Positions 1 to 9,147 are shown, counted from the stretch's first letter. The stretch is DNA of 64,000 nucleotides from Mesorhizobium ventifaucium (GCF_935822925.1 NZ_CAKXZS010000009.1:1-64000); one strand, 5' to 3'. The notes: generated from the letters alone by a model not told the origin. Numbers and translations: made by a program.

Positions 1-29
1 CTATGTGTCCAGAATGGACCTTTTGAGTT

Positions 30-104
30 TGGCTGGGGCGCCAGGATTCGAACCTGGGATTGTCGGTACCAAAAACCGATGCCTTACCACTTGGCTACGC
101 CCCA
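30..104 (-). tRNA. tRNA-Gln (anticodon TTG)
   Basis: The reverse complement folds as a complete cloverleaf. The 7-bp acceptor stem pairs TGGGGCG with CGCCCCA, the T arm carries GGTTCGAATCC, and the CCA end is encoded. The anticodon loop reads TTTTGGT, giving anticodon TTG (glutamine). The 3' end faces the left edge of the window, so an element integrated at this tRNA's 3' end would lie outside the window and not in the catabolic block to the right. Confidence 0.95.
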
Positions 105-366
105 ACAGTCAGTACATGCGCGCTGCGCGCGGCCTTATAGGACGAGCAGACGCAAAGCTCAATGCCGAGAATAGCAAGGCGCGGAACTGATCCACCGGTT
201 CCCGCAGCGTTCGCATAGCATCGTCTGCTGTCGGGCGACGCGCCTATTCACCCCCAACTCATTGCTGGCCGGATCTCGCCCCTGACCCCAGGGTGGCGCG
301 CAGCGGTTTGCGATAACGACATTTGCACATTACCACATCCCGTCCAGGCGCTTCCGCGCGAGTTCC

Positions 367-1050
367 CTACGACGGTCCGGGCTGGTTCAATAGAGTCGGC
401 TTTGCCTGGAGTTCCTCCAGTATGATGAGGCAGGCCGATTCCACGTCGGAGACGATATGGTCGCGGACCCCCGATATGTCGCCGTCCTCCAACGCCGCGA
501 TGATTTTCCGATGTTCGTCGTTCGCGATGGTCCTGTAACGGCCGTCCATGAACAGGACTTTCATGTAAGGCCCGGCGCGCCCCCACAAGTCCTGTATGAT
601 CTGAAGCAGTTGCGGCGAATCGGCACAATCATAAAGCGTGAAATGAAACTGCTGGTTCGTGGACCTATAGGTGTCGTAGTCGTCTCGCTCGAGTGCCGCT
701 TCCATTGCTTGCAATAGCTTCTTGAGGCGGCGAAGATGCACTTTCTCCAGATATTTCGCGCCGAGTTCTGCAGCCAGGCCTTCAAGCGCACAACGGATGC
801 GAAGGATCTCCGCAAATTTTTCGGCATTTAGCTCCGGAACCGCTATCGTCCGGTTTGGCAGCAGGTCGAGAAGCCGTTCAGCCACGAGGCGTTGCAGCGC
901 CTCCCTGACGGGGGTCGTTGAAATGCCGTAGGTTTCGGCCAGGTTGCGTATGATAAGTGGTTGGCCCGGTCCGAACTCCGCTGCCATGAGACCCTTTTTG
1001 ATGGCCTCGTATGCGTGGTCGTTCAGTGTTTTATACTCGATCTTCGACAA
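367..1050 (-). CDS. GntR-family (FadR/FCD) transcriptional regulator
   Basis: A 227-residue regulator. Residues 5-75 form a GntR winged helix with the typical STTPVREALQRL recognition stretch. The rest is an all-helical FCD ligand domain with the Arg/His pattern of that family. Translation appears to begin at a TTG codon, because GGGGAG lies 8 bases upstream and no ATG fits before residue 22. The gene is downstream of, and collinear with, the pxpB-pxpC-carrier genes but has its own ATATATGATATA-type site just upstream (1069-1084). FCD regulators usually repress catabolic operons and are released by a pathway metabolite. I infer that this one controls the whole block to 22.4 kb, because related palindromes occur at the other promoters there. 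The ligand is unknown. Confidence 0.9.
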   Translation of the reverse strand: MSKIEYKTLNDHAYEAIKKGLMAAEFGPGQPLIIRNLAETYGISTTPVREALQRLVAERLLDLLPNRTIAVPELNAEKFAEILRIRCALEGLAAELGAKYLEKVHLRRLKKLLQAMEAALERDDYDTYRSTNQQFHFTLYDCADSPQLLQIIQDLWGRAGPYMKVLFMDGRYRTIANDEHRKIIAALEDGDISGVRDHIVSDVESACLIILEELQAKPTLLNQPGPS

Positions 1051-1068
1051 TGGACGCTCTCCCCAAGT

Positions 1069-1084
1069 TGATATATGATATAGT
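1069..1084. promoter_or_regulatory. Candidate GntR operator upstream of the regulator gene
   Basis: The stretch GATATATGATATAGT with its flanks lies 19-34 bases before the TTG start of the GntR gene. It shares the TATATGATA core with sites before the other operons of the block, suggesting autoregulation. The assignment rests on visual motif comparison only. Confidence 0.45.
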
Positions 1085-1192
1085 GCAGTCCGGGGGGGGA
1101 GACAATAATTCTCTTATACCGGGCGCAGGGCCGCCCCGGCCTTGTACACAACGTCTGCTTGTATGTCGCGACGCAGCGGTTCGACCAGCGCG

Positions 1193-1417
1193 CTACTGGT
1201 GTTCGATGACCACGGCCACGGCACCGGCATCGACACCCTCCTGGCCTTCCGAAATGTTGATCGCAGAGACCTTTCCTGCCACCGGGCTTGTATGGGGCAC
1301 TTCGGTTTTCATCAACTCCATGATGAAGAGCGTCTGGCCGGCTTCTACGATGTCGCCGACGGATGCCATGACTTTCCAGATATTTCCAGGGGTATCCGTC
1401 AAAACGTTGGTTTGCAT
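1193..1417 (-). CDS. Small biotinyl carrier protein (BCCP-like)
   Basis: A minimal biotinyl/lipoyl domain of 74 residues. It contains the hairpin motif ELMKTE with the lysine that would be biotinylated, followed by PHTSPVAGKV, typical of biotin carrier domains. The second residue after the lysine differs from the usual MKM motif (here MKT). The reading frame stays open upstream to 1495 and would overlap the preceding gene. I chose the ATG at 1417, which starts a compact domain 38 bases after the preceding stop. With the biotin carboxylase at 12706 and the PxpB/PxpC homologues it supplies the parts found in one chain in urea carboxylase (BC, AHS1/AHS2, BCCP). It probably shuttles carboxybiotin to the PxpBC-type partner. 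Confidence 0.8.
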   Translation of the reverse strand: MQTNVLTDTPGNIWKVMASVGDIVEAGQTLFIMELMKTEVPHTSPVAGKVSAINISEGQEGVDAGAVAVVIEHQ

Positions 1418-1454
1418 GATCTTGTCCAAGCCGGTGGAAATTGTTTGCTGCAGG

Positions 1455-3533
1455 TTACTGAATGCCGCAAGCATTGCGGAAAGCTGAGCGTGCATCCCTT
1501 TCGGAAATCGTCGCGTACTGCTGCAGGGCGAGCGACGCCCGAGGGTTGTTGCGAAGGATATAGGCGCTGTTCTCAGGGTAGAGCTTCGATCGCCATTCCG
1601 TAATTGTGACCGTCATCGCGTTCCTCGTGTTGATGAGGTCGAAAAGGATATCGATCTCCTCATCGAGGAGAGGATTGACAGCGTGGTAGGCGGACAGCAG
1701 CTCAGTCGCAAGCGAAAGCGGATGTCCTGAACTCGTCACCTGGTACGAGCAGGCGACTGCCACGTCGTAAATGACCGGCGTGTCGACCACATCGCCGAAG
1801 TCCAATATGCCGCTCACTCTGTCGTGCTCGGATTGATCCACCAGAACGTTGTGGGGGTTGAAATCGTTGTGGACGACTTGATGCCGCAGCGATGGCTCGA
1901 TCACCTTCACATGATCGCGGAAGCGGCACATGGTTTTCTCGACCAGCTTCCGTTTGGCGGCATCGCTTATGGATTGCGTGTGCTCTTCGAGCTTGGCGGT
2001 ATTCTTCAGGTCCCAAAGGATTCCATGTCCGGCAGCAGGATGAGTGAAGTCAGCCAGCGCCAGCGACAGGCCGGCGAGGGAAGCACCCAGCGCCTTTCGC
2101 TGTTTGGAGGTGGATTGCGTCATGTGCACGGGCACACCCTGGAGATAGCTGAGCGTGCGTGCGACATGTCGATTGCCATCGATGTGCAGCGTGATCTGGG
2201 AAGCGCCGTCAAGTGACCGGATCACTTCAGGAACGGGAACGTCGCAGGACATCGAGGCGACATGGTCGAGAGCCTTGTTCTGCAGGTCGACAACTGCTGG
2301 GTCTTCCGAGGAATTGGCTACCTTGAAAACGAACTCGCGACCGCCGTGTGCGGCCACGACATGGGCGGTCAGATCGCGTTCGCTCGTAAGCAACGTCACG
2401 GCGCCCCGGATTCCATAGTTCTTCGCGAGCACATCCTGAATGTCGCCCAGTGACATCTTGGGTGATTGTGTCCTGAAAGCCGACGGGGGCGGCGTCGCCA
2501 AGGCAGACGGCATCTTTCCTCTCTTCGGTGTTGGGTCCGCCAGTTCCGGGGGATTGAAATCCCCGAGAAGCGTCTCGATTCTGCAGCGTCGGTCGAGTTC
2601 GCGGCGCATGGCGTTGGCCTCGGCCAGATCGACTTTCCTGAAGCGCACTACGGTGTTGGGCCGCAGGTGGGCAAGCTTCCAGAAGGCAGCCCTCGGGATC
2701 GTGAATGGATTTATGAAACCACCCGCGCTGGGTCCGTCATTGATGAGGATGATCGGCGTCTGCCCCGCGAGATTGACGGCGCCGAGCGGGTAGCCATGGT
2801 CTACGATGTTGGAAGCGTCCTGGCCGTGTTCGGGCAACTTGTTGAGGGCTTTTTCCGCAAATGTGAAGGTTGGACCGGAAAGACGGATGCCGGTGCGATT
2901 GCTGCGAGCCTGCACCGACCATTCGCTTGCGAAAAACATGTCGATGGCGGCTTCGTCCAGCCAGTCGTCATTAGGTCCGGGCATGCATTCGACAAGGGCC
3001 GCCGAGCTTTCGCCGATCGCGGGGCGGGCCTCCTCAGGAACCCTGAGATGGCCTGCGGAACCATTGGCGGATGCGAGCGGGATCGTTTGACCGGCCTTGA
3101 GCGCGAAGCCATCAATGCCGCCGACACCGGCCATATGGAACGTCGAACGGGAACCCAGCACCGGCGGTGTGTCGATGCCGCCCGCAAATGCCACGTAGGT
3201 CCGGGCGCCGGTCGTTGCCGCGCCCATGGTCAGGATCTGCCCGGTCTTGACCGGAACTGTCACCCACATCCGGATCGGCACACCATCGATGGCTGCTCCC
3301 ATCGGTGCCCCTGCTATGGCAATGAATCCATCGGCGTTGAAGCGCAGCGATGGTCCGAGGAATTGGCACTCGAGCGCCGCCGCGTCGCGGTCGTTGCCGA
3401 CCAGAAGGTTGGCAAGGCGGAATGACCATTCATCCACCGGACCGGATGGCGGAAATCCTTGGGCCCAGAAACCAAGACGACCGGGAAGCTCCTGGATAGA
3501 AGTTTCAAGGCCTGGCTTGATGACTTCGATCAT
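1455..3533 (-). CDS. PxpC (5-oxoprolinase subunit C/KipA-like) fused to a hydroxylysine-kinase-like APH domain
   Basis: A 692-residue two-domain protein. Residues 1-325 are a KipA/AHS2-type domain, starting IEVIKPGLETSIQELPGR as in PxpC proteins, which are normally about 300-330 residues and end there. A Pro/Ser-rich linker (about 335-360) leads to a complete aminoglycoside-phosphotransferase fold. This has the catalytic loop VVHNDFNPHNVLV (about 553-565) and metal-binding ILDFGD (about 576-581). A late LYPEN motif is also present in mammalian 5-hydroxylysine kinase. The start at 3533 is fixed by an ATGA overlap with the pxpB stop and by GGAGGA upstream. I infer a lactam-opening subunit physically tied to a kinase for the opened product. 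I know of no described PxpC-kinase fusion, but could not search. Confidence 0.88.
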   Translation of the reverse strand: MIEVIKPGLETSIQELPGRLGFWAQGFPPSGPVDEWSFRLANLLVGNDRDAAALECQFLGPSLRFNADGFIAIAGAPMGAAIDGVPIRMWVTVPVKTGQILTMGAATTGARTYVAFAGGIDTPPVLGSRSTFHMAGVGGIDGFALKAGQTIPLASANGSAGHLRVPEEARPAIGESSAALVECMPGPNDDWLDEAAIDMFFASEWSVQARSNRTGIRLSGPTFTFAEKALNKLPEHGQDASNIVDHGYPLGAVNLAGQTPIILINDGPSAGGFINPFTIPRAAFWKLAHLRPNTVVRFRKVDLAEANAMRRELDRRCRIETLLGDFNPPELADPTPKRGKMPSALATPPPSAFRTQSPKMSLGDIQDVLAKNYGIRGAVTLLTSERDLTAHVVAAHGGREFVFKVANSSEDPAVVDLQNKALDHVASMSCDVPVPEVIRSLDGASQITLHIDGNRHVARTLSYLQGVPVHMTQSTSKQRKALGASLAGLSLALADFTHPAAGHGILWDLKNTAKLEEHTQSISDAAKRKLVEKTMCRFRDHVKVIEPSLRHQVVHNDFNPHNVLVDQSEHDRVSGILDFGDVVDTPVIYDVAVACSYQVTSSGHPLSLATELLSAYHAVNPLLDEEIDILFDLINTRNAMTVTITEWRSKLYPENSAYILRNNPRASLALQQYATISERDARSAFRNACGIQ

Positions 3534-4396
3534 CGGCCGTCCTCCAGAATGCTGTCCCGCCACTGTCGGTATCGCGCCACCGAGAATGTTTGGTACTCGA
3601 CACAGGGGTGTTGATACGTCCCGTCCGCGACCTTGCGTTCCACATGGTCATATTCTTCGCGATCGATTGGGACGAAGCGAACGCGGTCGCCGGCCCTGAA
3701 CAGCGCGAGGCTGTCCTTGAAGGCGGGCAGACGGCCCTCGCGGTCCCAAATAGGCATGGGTGTCCGTGCGAAGATCTGGTAGCCGCCGGGCGTACGGTCC
3801 GGATAGATGGATGTCAGGCCGCCGCCGAGCCCAATGGTGCCTTTTGGGGTCCACATCCTGGGAGGATTGTATTTCGGCGCGATCAGCCGGCTACGCGGAT
3901 CGAGCGGCATCAGCGAGCAGAGGCCCGGCCAGAAACCCAGGGCAGCCACCCAATACTCTGTTCCAGAGTGGACCCGCATCAGTTCACGGCGGTCCGCCAG
4001 GCCATTGATCTCGCACAAATAGTCGGGGTCCAGCACCTTATCCCTTACTTTTGCGCGGTACTCCTCGACGCACTCCGCCGTCCAGGGATCGAAATAAAAC
4101 AGCGGCACGTGGAAGAGCCGGCTCTCACGTTCCGAGGCCCCCGATCCGGTCAGCGAGTGACGCACGCCTTCTATCTCACGCACGATGTCGTCGTAGCCGA
4201 TACGGTCGGGATCGTAGGACACCTGAAACGACGCCAGCTCGGGTATGAGCTCGATCAATCCCGCGATGCCCGCCTGCTCGACTGCTGCCGCGAGATTGTG
4301 GACGATGACATTCAGGTCGAATGTGAGTTCATTTCCTAATTCCACCTCGATGAAGCGGTCTCCGGCAATGCGATACCGCGGCTCGTCGTAAATCAT
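3530..4396 (-). CDS. pxpB: 5-oxoprolinase subunit B homologue (PxpB/KipI/AHS1)
   Basis: A protein of 288 residues of the KipI/AHS1 family. It has the VELGNELTFDLN segment near the N terminus, ELASFQVSYDP in the middle and the C-terminal block GLGGGLTSIYPDRTPGGYQ..GRTP-like (here FARTPMPIWD) typical of PxpB. PxpB and PxpC together open 5-oxoproline with PxpA in known systems, and are homologous to the carboxyltransferase part of urea carboxylase. The ATG at 4396 is preferred over an in-frame GTG at 4438, because the GTG region overlaps the palindromic operator at 4419-4433. First gene of an operon with the PxpC-kinase fusion (4-bp overlap) and the carrier protein. Confidence 0.9.
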   Translation of the reverse strand: MIYDEPRYRIAGDRFIEVELGNELTFDLNVIVHNLAAAVEQAGIAGLIELIPELASFQVSYDPDRIGYDDIVREIEGVRHSLTGSGASERESRLFHVPLFYFDPWTAECVEEYRAKVRDKVLDPDYLCEINGLADRRELMRVHSGTEYWVAALGFWPGLCSLMPLDPRSRLIAPKYNPPRMWTPKGTIGLGGGLTSIYPDRTPGGYQIFARTPMPIWDREGRLPAFKDSLALFRAGDRVRFVPIDREEYDHVERKVADGTYQHPCVEYQTFSVARYRQWRDSILEDGR

Positions 4397-4418
4397 AGGG
4401 CGACCTGTCCAGAATGTT

Positions 4419-4433
4419 GATATAACATATATC
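4419..4433. promoter_or_regulatory. Palindromic operator before pxpB (candidate GntR site)
   Basis: GATATAACATATATC has perfect 6-bp arms (GATATA/TATATC) around a 3-bp centre. It lies 23 bases before the chosen pxpB start, in the divergent region shared with the phospho-lyase gene. It resembles the sites at 1069, 4493, 12612, 12642 and 20867. Confidence 0.5.
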
Positions 4434-4492
4434 TCCACCGCGTCGGCCTGTCTAGGTTGATGACGACCAATAACTCGACTTGACTGGTGTAT

Positions 4493-4507
4493 GGTGCATC
4501 ATATAGC
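4493..4507. promoter_or_regulatory. Candidate GntR operator before the PLP phospho-lyase gene
   Basis: GGTGCATCATATAGC matches the best site of the set (GGTGTATCATATACC at 12642) at 13 of 15 positions. It is about 120 bases upstream of the start at 4626, a plausible position for repression of that promoter or of the divergent pxpB promoter. Confidence 0.5.
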
Positions 4508-4625
4508 AGAGCTTGTCCGTGTCATTTTGCAAGCGAAGCCCGTGTCCGCCTCACGCTGGCTGTCGGAGCGGTGGCGGCGTTCAGAGAGCTGACGATCAGC
4601 GATGCGTGGGCAAGGAGACGTGTGA

Positions 4626-5957
4626 ATGTCCAAGAAGATCGACCTGTCCATGCCGAATGCATTTGTGCCGGGGCAGGGCAACTTGAGTTCAGAAGACGAT
4701 GCCATGGTCGCCCGGCGCTACAGGCTGCTGGGACCTGCGTACCGGCTGATGTACGAAAATCCGCTGCATCTCGTGCGCGGCGAAGGTGTTTGGCTCTACG
4801 ACGTCAATGGCAGGCCCTATTTGGATGTGTACAACAATGTCACCTCGCTCGGGCACTGCCACCCGCGGGTTGTGGAAGCGATCCGCGAGCAGGTTGGCAT
4901 ACTTGCCACGAACACCCGGTACCTTCACTCGCTGATCCTTGATTATGCCGAAAGGCTGCTCGCCACGTTTCCGTCGGCGCTCGGTCATGTCATGTTTGCC
5001 TGTACTGGAAGCGAAGCCAACGATCTCGCCTATCGCATCGCGAAATTCCATACAGGCGGGACTGGCGTGATTGTCACGGATATGTCCTATCACGGTATCA
5101 GTGACACGGTTTCCCAGTTCTCGCCGTCGCTTGGGAAATCGGTCAATTTGGGCGTCCACGTGCGCACGGTCCCGTCGCCGCACGCCTACCACTACCCACA
5201 TTGCGATATCGGCGCCAAATTCACTGCGGATGTGAAGTCCGCTATCGACGATCTGCTGCGCCACGGCATCAAGCCAGCGATGCTGATTGTCGACAGCTTG
5301 TTCACCAGCGATGGCGTCCTGGCCGATCCAGGAGGGTTCCTGAAAGGGGCGGTAGACGCGATCCGAGCGGCCGGGGGGATCTTCGTCGCTGACGAAGTGC
5401 AGCCTGGATTCGCACGAACCGGCGACTTCATGTGGGGCTTTCAACGCCACGGCGTCGAGCCTGACATGGTTACGCTTGGAAAGCCGATGGGCAACGGGCA
5501 GCCCATTTCCGCTACGGTGATCCGTCCGGAGATCTTGCAAGAGTTTGGTGAAAACGCGCGCTACTTCAATACCTTCGGCGGCAATGCCGTGTCCTGCGCC
5601 GCTGCATTTGCAGTGCTGCAGGCAATACAGGATGAGAAGCTCCAGGAGAACGCGCGTGTCGTCGGTGCTCACATGGCCGAGGGACTTTCGAAATTGAAAG
5701 CTCGGCATGACATTGTCGGCGACGTTCGCGGCGCCGGCCTTATCTTCGGCCTGGAGATAGTAACTGACCAGACAAGCGCAAAGGCGGGCAGGGAGGCAAC
5801 GACCCGCGTTGTCAATCGGATGCGCGACGATGGCGTACTGATCAGCGTCTGCGGCAAAGGCTACAACGTCCTGAAAATACGTCCCCCGCTGGTTTTCTCG
5901 CGCGAGAACGCGGATATGTTCCTTGCAGCGCTTGATAGGGCACTCGCCGCCGAATGA
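4626..5957 (+). CDS. Class III PLP enzyme of the phospho-lyase subgroup (ETNPPL/PHYKPL-like)
   Basis: A fold-type I class III aminotransferase-like enzyme of 443 residues. Signatures in order are GHCHP, NTRYLH, GSEAND for phosphate binding, IADEVQ-like [11 protein letters not shown], the Schiff-base lysine in [16 protein letters not shown] and a late [23 protein letters not shown] and YFNTFGGN together are closer to ethanolamine-phosphate and 5-phosphohydroxylysine phospho-lyases than to ordinary omega-aminotransferases. Such enzymes turn an O-phospho-beta-hydroxyamine into an aldehyde with loss of ammonia and phosphate. A neighbouring kinase domain of the matching family makes this subgroup reading attractive. 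Start supported by AAGGAG 8 bases upstream. An ordinary aminotransferase role is the main alternative. Confidence 0.85.
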   Translation: MSKKIDLSMPNAFVPGQGNLSSEDDAMVARRYRLLGPAYRLMYENPLHLVRGEGVWLYDVNGRPYLDVYNNVTSLGHCHPRVVEAIREQVGILATNTRYLHSLILDYAERLLATFPSALGHVMFACTGSEANDLAYRIAKFHTGGTGVIVTDMSYHGISDTVSQFSPSLGKSVNLGVHVRTVPSPHAYHYPHCDIGAKFTADVKSAIDDLLRHGIKPAMLIVDSLFTSDGVLADPGGFLKGAVDAIRAAGGIFVADEVQPGFARTGDFMWGFQRHGVEPDMVTLGKPMGNGQPISATVIRPEILQEFGENARYFNTFGGNAVSCAAAFAVLQAIQDEKLQENARVVGAHMAEGLSKLKARHDIVGDVRGAGLIFGLEIVTDQTSAKAGREATTRVVNRMRDDGVLISVCGKGYNVLKIRPPLVFSRENADMFLAALDRALAAE

Positions 5958-6108
5958 AGTGACTTCGGCTATCGACTGCGGCGATCGCTGCAACTGCGGC
6001 CTTGAGCAGATCGCCGGGTATGAAGGCAAGCGATCCGCATGCCACCCCCGCATGCCACCACTAAGAACGGTGTTCCTGCAGCCGCAAACGGGGCGGCATT
6101 ACGCAACG

Positions 6109-6951
6109 TCATGACTTGTCGATCCTCGCATAAAGCACCCAGAAAACTCCGGCCAACAGCGGTAGTGTCACCAGCAGTATGATCGTGGCTAAAGCGAAAA
6201 TAATCGGAACCTGGGATTGCTGGGACGCCGCCATCGTCCAGTTGTAGATAGGCATGGTCGTCGACGTGCCGCGAAGGAACATGGTTCGCAGCACTTCATT
6301 GAACGACAGCAGGAAGCCAAAAAGGCCAGCTCCTACTATGCCGGGACGCAGGATCGGCAACTCGATGTCAAGGAAGGTGCGCAGCTTCGAGGCTCCGAGA
6401 TCCTCTGCCGCCTCCACCAGTCTATGGTCGAAGCGAGATGTGAGGACAAGAACGACCAGCAGGCCAAAGGGAAATGCCCAAATAAAGTGGCCTGCAATGA
6501 TCGACCAGTATCCGAGCTTTAGCCCCAACATCGCCCGGAAGACGATGAAAAGCGCTGCACCCATGGACATTCCAGGCACGAAGAGAGGAATCACGCAAAG
6601 CAACAGTTTGAGCCCCGACCGCTTGGCGTTCGGAAGGTGCCGCCCCACAAGCGTGGCGGCGATCGCACTGACGATGCCGACGAAAACAGCAATGAGCAGG
6701 CTGATGCTGAACGGAGCCACCCACCTTGTGTCGTCGACAAGCGCTCGGTAATTGTCCATCGTCAGGGGCAACGGAATGCCGGAAAGCGGGCGCTCGCTGA
6801 TCGACATCAGGGCCAGCCAGGCGAGCGGAAAATAGATCAGAAAGATAAACAGAAGGCCGCCCCATTTGGCCATGACAGTCCAGGCCGTCCAGTCTCCGAG
6901 CTGCGTCCGTGTCGGGCGAACCGCCGGATGATCGATGGCGAGCGTATTCAT
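6109..6951 (-). CDS. ABC transporter permease (PotC-like)
   Basis: A 280-residue inner-membrane permease of the binding-protein-dependent family. It has an N-terminal membrane helix (about 28-50), several later helices, and the EAA-type loop AAEDLGASKLRTFLDIELPILRPGI that contacts the ATPase. It starts three bases after the stop of the PotB-like gene and is the last gene of the operon that begins with pxpA at 12562. With the partner permease, ATPase and Tat-exported binding protein it forms a spermidine/putrescine-type importer. In this operon the substrate is more likely the lactam or amino compound degraded by the neighbouring enzymes. Confidence 0.92.
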   Translation of the reverse strand: MNTLAIDHPAVRPTRTQLGDWTAWTVMAKWGGLLFIFLIYFPLAWLALMSISERPLSGIPLPLTMDNYRALVDDTRWVAPFSISLLIAVFVGIVSAIAATLVGRHLPNAKRSGLKLLLCVIPLFVPGMSMGAALFIVFRAMLGLKLGYWSIIAGHFIWAFPFGLLVVLVLTSRFDHRLVEAAEDLGASKLRTFLDIELPILRPGIVGAGLFGFLLSFNEVLRTMFLRGTSTTMPIYNWTMAASQQSQVPIIFALATIILLVTLPLLAGVFWVLYARIDKS

Positions 6952-6954
6952 CGG

Positions 6955-7866
6955 CTAGCTCCTCAAGGTCGAGAAAACGGCGCCGAGACTACCGAACCGC
7001 CTTGCGAGGATCGCGAGCGCGACCACGAGGATCGCCAGCATGAGCATGACGAAGCTGGAGAGCGCCGCGACGACCGGGTAGCGCAACGCGCTGTATGCAC
7101 TTTCAACTGAATTGCTGAGCAGGTTTACAAACCCTCCGCCAAGCATGCTTGGCTCGATCCATGCGGCCAGTGCCGGTCCAAGCGTCAGGATGACGCCAGC
7201 GAGAATTCCGGGAAGTGACAGCGGTACGATGATCCTGAGCAGCGTGTCCTTGCGGCTGGCTCCCAGATCGGCGCTCGCCTGAATCAGCGCATCGTCGATT
7301 ATGGAAATAGCCATGTAGATCGGCAGAACCATGGTCGGAAAATACGTGACCAGCATGCCGAAATGCACGGCCCACTCGTTGTAGAGAAGCCAGTCAACCG
7401 GACCGCTTGTCAGTCCGGACTCAACCAGAAGGTGGCTGATCAGGCCATTCTCACTGAGAATGGATCGCCAGATTATTATGCGCGACGACAAGTCGAGGAA
7501 GAACGGAATTGTCAAAAGAGCAAGGATGATTGCCTGCGTCGACTTGGCGACCCCTCCCTTGGCCAGCCACAAGGCGAACGGGAAAGCGATGAGGAACTCG
7601 ATCAGCGTTACCGTGAGAGCGATTCTGAGTGTCCGCAGCGATACCGTAAGACGGCCGGAATCCAGCAACGAAAGCCACGTGTTCAAAGTCGGAGTGTAGG
7701 TCGTCACGAAACTCTTCGTTTCGAAGAAGCTGAATGAGAACAGGACGAGAAGAGGGATGATGACGAGGCAGAACCACAACACGAAATAGAGGTTGACGAG
7801 CGTGTTGCTCGCTGGCCTCAGCCGACTGAGGCTTTTGGACAGAGCACTTCTCGAAACTGCCGCCAT
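6955..7866 (-). CDS. ABC transporter permease (PotB-like)
   Basis: A permease of 303 residues with a long N-terminal membrane segment (residues about 25-50) and the EAA loop SADLGASRKDTLLRIIVPLSLPGI. The ATG at 7866 is preferred over an upstream in-frame codon at 7911 because GAGGA precedes it by 8 bases, and because the upstream stretch overlaps the hairpin region after the binding-protein gene. It pairs with the PotC-like permease in the same operon. Confidence 0.92.
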   Translation of the reverse strand: MAAVSRSALSKSLSRLRPASNTLVNLYFVLWFCLVIIPLLVLFSFSFFETKSFVTTYTPTLNTWLSLLDSGRLTVSLRTLRIALTVTLIEFLIAFPFALWLAKGGVAKSTQAIILALLTIPFFLDLSSRIIIWRSILSENGLISHLLVESGLTSGPVDWLLYNEWAVHFGMLVTYFPTMVLPIYMAISIIDDALIQASADLGASRKDTLLRIIVPLSLPGILAGVILTLGPALAAWIEPSMLGGGFVNLLSNSVESAYSALRYPVVAALSSFVMLMLAILVVALAILARRFGSLGAVFSTLRS

Positions 7867-7898
7867 GCTGTTCGTCCTCGAAGAAACCGCGAGTGGAA

Positions 7899-7925
7899 GA
7901 TTGCCCCGCATTCAGCGGGGCAATC
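7899..7925 (-). terminator. Strong intercistronic hairpin after the binding-protein gene
   Basis: GATTGCCCCGC and GCGGGGCAATC form a perfect 11-bp stem with a 5-base loop in the mRNA between the binding-protein stop and the PotB-like start. No U run follows. It is therefore more likely a stabilising or attenuating element that keeps binding protein in excess over the membrane parts than a full terminator. Confidence 0.6.
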
Positions 7926-7944
7926 CGTTTTCAGAGGAAAGCCC

Positions 7945-9147
7945 TCAGGCGTTGAGGAAACGCTGCCACTCTTCCTCGATGGCATCGGAGTTCGTCGGTG
8001 TCGTCGTGCTCGTGTAGGGTTTGGCGAACTTTCGGGCGACTTTCTTCTCGGTATTGCTCAAGTTCTCGATCTCTTCCGCAGACCACCCGTTTTCCTTGGC
8101 ATACTGCACGCCGAGGTCCATGTTTGGTCCGGCATAGCCACGGTCTCGAGCCTGGATCGCACGATACTCGCCACCGAGATAGTAGTTCAGCACCTTGTAG
8201 ATGTTGTCGAGGTTTCCGCGCCCCTCGGCTTGAGCAGCGATGTATGCGCCGTGCCCCCACTTGAAGTAACCCTCCTTGGTGTATGCATAACGCGTTTTGT
8301 CGGAACCAAGGCTCTTGTTGGTTTCGCGGACCGCTGGTTCCCAGCAATTTATGACATCCACGGTCCCGCTGGAGAGCAGCTGTATTTGCTCCTCAAAAGC
8401 GGTGTGGAGCGTGCGGAACTGTCCGGCCTTCTTCCTCTCGATGAGGAAATTTACGACCTTCGCGGCTTCCTCGCCGGTCATGTCGGCGACATCCTTGACC
8501 CCGATCTTTCCGAGGCCCATCAGGTAGAGGGCCGCCACTCCGATCGAGTAGGTCCAGGTCTGGTCATAAGCGACGCGACCTCGAGTCTTCTCGTCATCAA
8601 ACATCAGTGACCAGGAGAGTTCGTCATTGCCGTCCGACGCGGCATCCATCTTGTCTGGATAATAGCCGAAGCTGTCGGCATTGCCGATCACCGGAACGCC
8701 GTACTGCACGCCTTCCTTGTCGACCACGGTTTCGGAACGCTTCCATTCATCGGGAGTGCGGTCCCACAGCGTCAGCTCCGGATGCTTCTCGTCGATCTTG
8801 AGGTAAATACCCTGCGGTCCCAGCACGTCTTCCGTGCCGGACTCGAAGACGAAAATATCGGCATCGTCTCCCAGTTGGGAGGCGACGACGTCGCGCAGGA
8901 ACACGCCGACCGAGTTGTTGGTGCCCGTGAACTCCATCGAGACGCCGGTAGACTTCTGCATGATGGACCAGTCCTTGAGCTGCGATGTCGTAACGCCATA
9001 GCCGCGCACGACATTGGATGCTGCCGCTTGAGCTGTCTCGGCAAAGCTCGTTCCGAGGACGGCCGCACCGGCAGCGACAGCCGTCGATTGCAGAAACCCG
9101 CGCCGTGTCAGGCCCAACTGCGTGGTTGTCGAAAACTTGTCCTTCAT
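7945..9147 (-). CDS. ABC transporter substrate-binding protein, Tat-exported (PotD-like)
   Basis: A 400-residue extracellular solute-binding protein. The N terminus carries a twin-arginine signal (LTRRGFLQST) followed by an Ala-rich core and probable cleavage after AQA near residue 41, so it would be exported folded to the periplasm. The mature part has the bilobed family 1 layout, with IFVFESGTEDVL and VINCWEPAVRETNK segments. AAGGGGA lies upstream of the ATG. The gene lies between the ATPase and permease genes. Most PotD proteins use Sec, so the Tat signal suggests a bound cofactor or folding before export. The substrate cannot be read from sequence. Confidence 0.9.
   Translation of the reverse strand: MKDKFSTTTQLGLTRRGFLQSTAVAAGAAVLGTSFAETAQAAASNVVRGYGVTTSQLKDWSIMQKSTGVSMEFTGTNNSVGVFLRDVVASQLGDDADIFVFESGTEDVLGPQGIYLKIDEKHPELTLWDRTPDEWKRSETVVDKEGVQYGVPVIGNADSFGYYPDKMDAASDGNDELSWSLMFDDEKTRGRVAYDQTWTYSIGVAALYLMGLGKIGVKDVADMTGEEAAKVVNFLIERKKAGQFRTLHTAFEEQIQLLSSGTVDVINCWEPAVRETNKSLGSDKTRYAYTKEGYFKWGHGAYIAAQAEGRGNLDNIYKVLNYYLGGEYRAIQARDRGYAGPNMDLGVQYAKENGWSAEEIENLSNTEKKVARKFAKPYTSTTTPTNSDAIEEEWQRFLNA

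Noticed and set aside
30..104. tRNA-Gln as integration site of the catabolic block
   Set aside because: The 3' end points away from the block, and no integrase or repeated tRNA end was seen.
3226..4339. Long open frames on the + strand opposite pxpB/pxpC
   Set aside because: They are complementary shadows in high-GC coding sequence; composition is Arg-rich and no family motif is seen, while the minus strand has clear domains.
4689..6053. 454-codon frame opposite the PLP enzyme
   Set aside because: Antisense to an unmistakable class III PLP enzyme; no recognisable motif.
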